Source of the DNA: Thermoplasmata archaeon
Lineage (GTDB): Archaea; Thermoplasmatota; E2; DHVEG-1
Reading direction: 5' to 3'
Assembly: GCA_030637965.1 (NCBI GenBank)
Contig: DAOWFO010000056.1
Coordinates: 1-6,752 of the forward strand
DNA: 6,752 nucleotides
Shown: positions 5,386-6,752 of the stretch, in pieces
Numbering within the stretch: the stretch's first letter is position 1
How the letters are laid out: the number at the start of each line of letters is the position of its first letter
Notes under the pieces: generated by a model
Databases searched by the model: none
The model's input: the letters and a program-made list of their open reading frames with translations, nothing else
What the model was told of the DNA's origin: nothing
Program-made: the position numbers and the translations under genes

Positions 5386-5745
5386 CTAAAGTAAAGACAA
5401 ATCTCCCGTTATCTGATCAATCAAATTACTTGGTGCTGGACCAATTCCAAGCACAGTTTTTGTCCCAGCAGATATCTCAGTATGGCCCGCATCTTGAATT
5501 ATAACAGCAATAATTTTTAATTGCTCTGCTTTTTTCTTAAGTGGTAAAAAATTATCATCAGTTTCTACTTTTACAACTGCTTTTTTACCTCCTTCTGCCA
5601 TCCATTTGTTATACCATTTAGACTTATTTTTTTTTGTTTCAATTGCGCATTCAACTGCAGCATGCGCAACCTGAGCAGCAAGTTTTCCGATTGAAAGCTT
5701 TAAATCTTTTCTGGTAACTATAACCATCTTATATTCAAAATCCAT
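5386..5745 (-). CDS. pth2: Peptidyl-tRNA hydrolase, Pth2 type
   Basis: It releases tRNA from peptidyl-tRNA that has dropped off ribosomes, EC 3.1.1.29, in the cytosol. The 119-residue length and motifs are typical of the archaeal/eukaryotic Pth2 fold, unrelated to bacterial Pth. The N-terminal signature MVIVTRKDLKLSIGKLAAQVAHAA (from residue 7) includes Gly20-Lys21 and His28, with Lys21 at the position of the essential lysine of the family. The C-terminal signature QDAGHTEISAGTKTVLGIGPAP spans 84-105. The start has GAGG 7 nt upstream. The first 11 bp overlap the end of the DUF5749-like gene, so the pair is a two-gene operon. In many euryarchaea truD (tRNA pseudouridine synthase) is a neighbour of pth2; it is absent on this side. 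Confidence 0.96.
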   Translation of the reverse strand: MDFEYKMVIVTRKDLKLSIGKLAAQVAHAAVECAIETKKNKSKWYNKWMAEGGKKAVVKVETDDNFLPLKKKAEQLKIIAVIIQDAGHTEISAGTKTVLGIGPAPSNLIDQITGDLSLL

Positions 5746-6088
5746 CTTTTTTCCTCATAGTGGTCTCAATTTCGCTAAAGGAAATTTTACGCCAATGTTC
5801 TCCCATCTCTTCGGCTTTATCTTTATCAACCAATCCTTTAACCATCAAAGTTTTCCCGTCTTCTTCAATATGCTTGAGAGGAACACCAAGATATTTATCT
5901 AGTGCCTTTATGATAATAAGATCACCATAAATTGCTATACTTTCTCCAACTTTTTTCCCTATTCCATCTAAGACAAAACGACATAATAAACTATTTTTCT
6001 CAGATTCATCCTCAATATTATCATCCGACTTAATGCTTTTTCTCCTGGAAAAAAAGAATAAATCTCCGATAAATCTAGTTATACTCAT
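5735..6088 (-). CDS. DUF5749-like archaeal conserved protein of unknown function
   Basis: The 117-residue protein starts with a short hydrophobic/aromatic stretch and basic residues (FFFSRRKS, 11-18), followed by an acidic linker to about residue 32. The conserved core is LLCRFVLDGIGKKVGESIAI (34-53), DLIIIKALDKYLGVPLKHIE (56-75) and LMVKGLVDKDKAEEMGEHW (81-99). That core resembles a small beta-rich domain often encoded beside pth2 in euryarchaea, which I assign to DUF5749 from memory. The function is unknown. The tight link to pth2 (11-bp overlap) suggests a role around translation or tRNA, which is inference. The ATG at 6088 has no clean SD; GGGG lies about 12 nt upstream, and GAGGG is over 20 nt upstream. 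The head is too short for a signal peptide and there is no cleavage site, so the protein is probably cytosolic. Confidence 0.8.
   Translation of the reverse strand: MSITRFIGDLFFFSRRKSIKSDDNIEDESEKNSLLCRFVLDGIGKKVGESIAIYGDLIIIKALDKYLGVPLKHIEEDGKTLMVKGLVDKDKAEEMGEHWRKISFSEIETTMRKKDGF
5753..5756 (-). promoter_or_regulatory. SD of pth2
   Basis: GAGG on the minus strand followed by AAAAAAG and ATG (7-nt spacing) lies inside the DUF5749-like gene. It confirms the pth2 start at 5745 over the internal Met at residue 7. Confidence 0.6.
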
Positions 6089-6141
6089 GATTGATGAACC
6101 CCGTTTTTATTGTTAATCCCTCAGCCACAATATCTACGATT

Positions 6142-6155
6142 CTGTTATAAATCTT
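6142..6155. promoter_or_regulatory. Divergent promoter region: one TATA-like box readable on both strands
   Basis: The 90 bp between the divergent starts contain TTATAAAT on the plus strand at 6145-6152, about 30 nt before the ATG at 6179, the spacing for a nearly leaderless GGR-paralogue message. The only SD-like GGAG (6157-6160) is 18 nt from that ATG, too far to be useful. The same bases read AAAGATTTATAAC on the minus strand, a good BRE/TATA arrangement that would start the DUF5749-pth2 transcript near 6121 with a leader of about 30 nt. No operator repeat is evident. Confidence 0.45.
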
Positions 6156-6178
6156 TGGAGTTATACACATTATAAAAC

Positions 6179-6752
6179 ATGCAAAGTGATTTTGATGTGG
6201 TAGTGGTTGGTGGAGGGCCTACTGGTGGTTGCGTTGCCAGTCAAATTGCAGTGAAAGATTATAATATCGCAATATTTGAACAACATAAGCAAATTGGAGA
6301 GCCGTTAAATTGCGCAGGTCTAATAACCTCACGAGTGTTTGATATTATTGGTTTATCAGAAAAATCCATAGTTCAAAACAAGATCAAAGGGGCACACATT
6401 CATTCTCCATCAGGGAATATATTGACAATTGGCGGGGATAGATACAATGCCCTGGTTATAAACCGACCTATGTTTGATCAAGAAATCATAAAAAACTCGA
6501 TAGATAAAGGTGCTAAACTTTTTTTAGAAAATAAGGTAATATCGGCGAAAAAAACAAATAACCACGTTGAATTGAGAACATCAAAAAATGACAATATAAG
6601 ATGTAAAATATTAATTGGTGCAGACGGGCCACAATCAAAAATTAGAAATCTATTTTCTTTGCCTGAACCATCTGAATTTCTTAGAGGAATAGGTGCAGAA
6701 ATTACAAATTCAAATTTAGATCCAGATTTTGTAGAGATATTTGTTGGAAATC
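6179..6752 (+). CDS. GGR-family FAD-dependent reductase, N-terminal part (cut by window edge)
   Basis: Reading from ATG at 6179 gives 191 codons open to the window edge, roughly half of a normal GGR-family protein. The product starts MQSDFDVVVVGGGPTGG, with the Rossmann motif GGGPTGG at 11-17 and Glu34 at the end of the second strand. EPLNCAGLIT (41-50) carries Cys45, conserved in the family, and GADG is at 147-150. The lipid-site YxWxFP and the second FAD motif would lie beyond the window. It is a clear paralogue of the complete GGR 2.3 kb away, with the same order of motifs but NCAGLIT in place of LCGEGIS. It may act on another isoprenoid (lipid, quinone or dolichol) or on different double bonds; the substrate cannot be told. 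It is transcribed away from the DUF5749-pth2 pair and probably from a leaderless promoter. Confidence 0.88.
   Translation, partial: MQSDFDVVVVGGGPTGGCVASQIAVKDYNIAIFEQHKQIGEPLNCAGLITSRVFDIIGLSEKSIVQNKIKGAHIHSPSGNILTIGGDRYNALVINRPMFDQEIIKNSIDKGAKLFLENKVISAKKTNNHVELRTSKNDNIRCKILIGADGPQSKIRNLFSLPEPSEFLRGIGAEITNSNLDPDFVEIFVGN

Noticed and set aside
1..6752. CRISPR arrays, tRNA genes, insertion sequences, attachment sites
   Set aside because: I saw no regularly spaced direct repeats, cloverleaf, transposase motif or terminal inverted repeats.

Overview
The window looks like chromosomal DNA from an AT-rich euryarchaeon, possibly a methanogen or close relative. Evidence is the gene content: two geranylgeranyl reductase (GGR) family flavoproteins of the archaeal lipid type, a DUF99 protein, an archaeal Pth2 peptidyl-tRNA hydrolase, a DUF5749-like protein and a JAMM metalloprotease. 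TATA-like boxes and Shine-Dalgarno (SD) sequences matching an archaeal 16S tail (AGGTGAT, GGAGG) agree with this. The exact lineage cannot be fixed by eye. There are no rRNA or tRNA genes, CRISPR arrays or insertion sequences.

Positions 1-4618 hold a long run of seven minus-strand genes, read from high to low coordinates: DUF99 protein, 2x[4Fe-4S] ferredoxin, GGR, NAD kinase, JAMM protease, a multipass membrane protein with a possibly degenerate M50-type motif, and a second membrane protein cut by the window edge. The first five overlap or sit 2-11 bp apart, often with an SD inside the preceding gene, so they look like one translationally coupled operon. A 47-bp gap with a TATA-like box precedes the two membrane-protein genes, which may have their own promoter. 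Neither partial gene at the window edges is a complete ORF: the membrane protein at 1-333 and the GGR paralogue at 6179-6752.

Positions 4619-6178 carry three further minus-strand genes: a protein made of two tandem DUF2582-type winged-helix domains, Pth2, and the DUF5749-like protein whose end overlaps the pth2 start. A 266-bp gap (5120-5385) has no credible protein gene but contains a long inverted repeat that could be RNA structure. At 6089-6178 a short divergent promoter region separates the DUF5749-pth2 pair from the second GGR paralogue on the plus strand.

The functional core is probably saturation of archaeal isoprenoid lipids. The GGR reduces geranylgeranyl chains, the adjacent ferredoxin is a likely electron donor, and NAD kinase supplies NADP(H). 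The JAMM protease and membrane proteins downstream have no obvious link to lipid reduction. No clearly new defence or mobile system is visible. The best leads are the HALGY membrane protein next to a JAMM protease, the structured intergenic region, and the DUF99-led redox operon.
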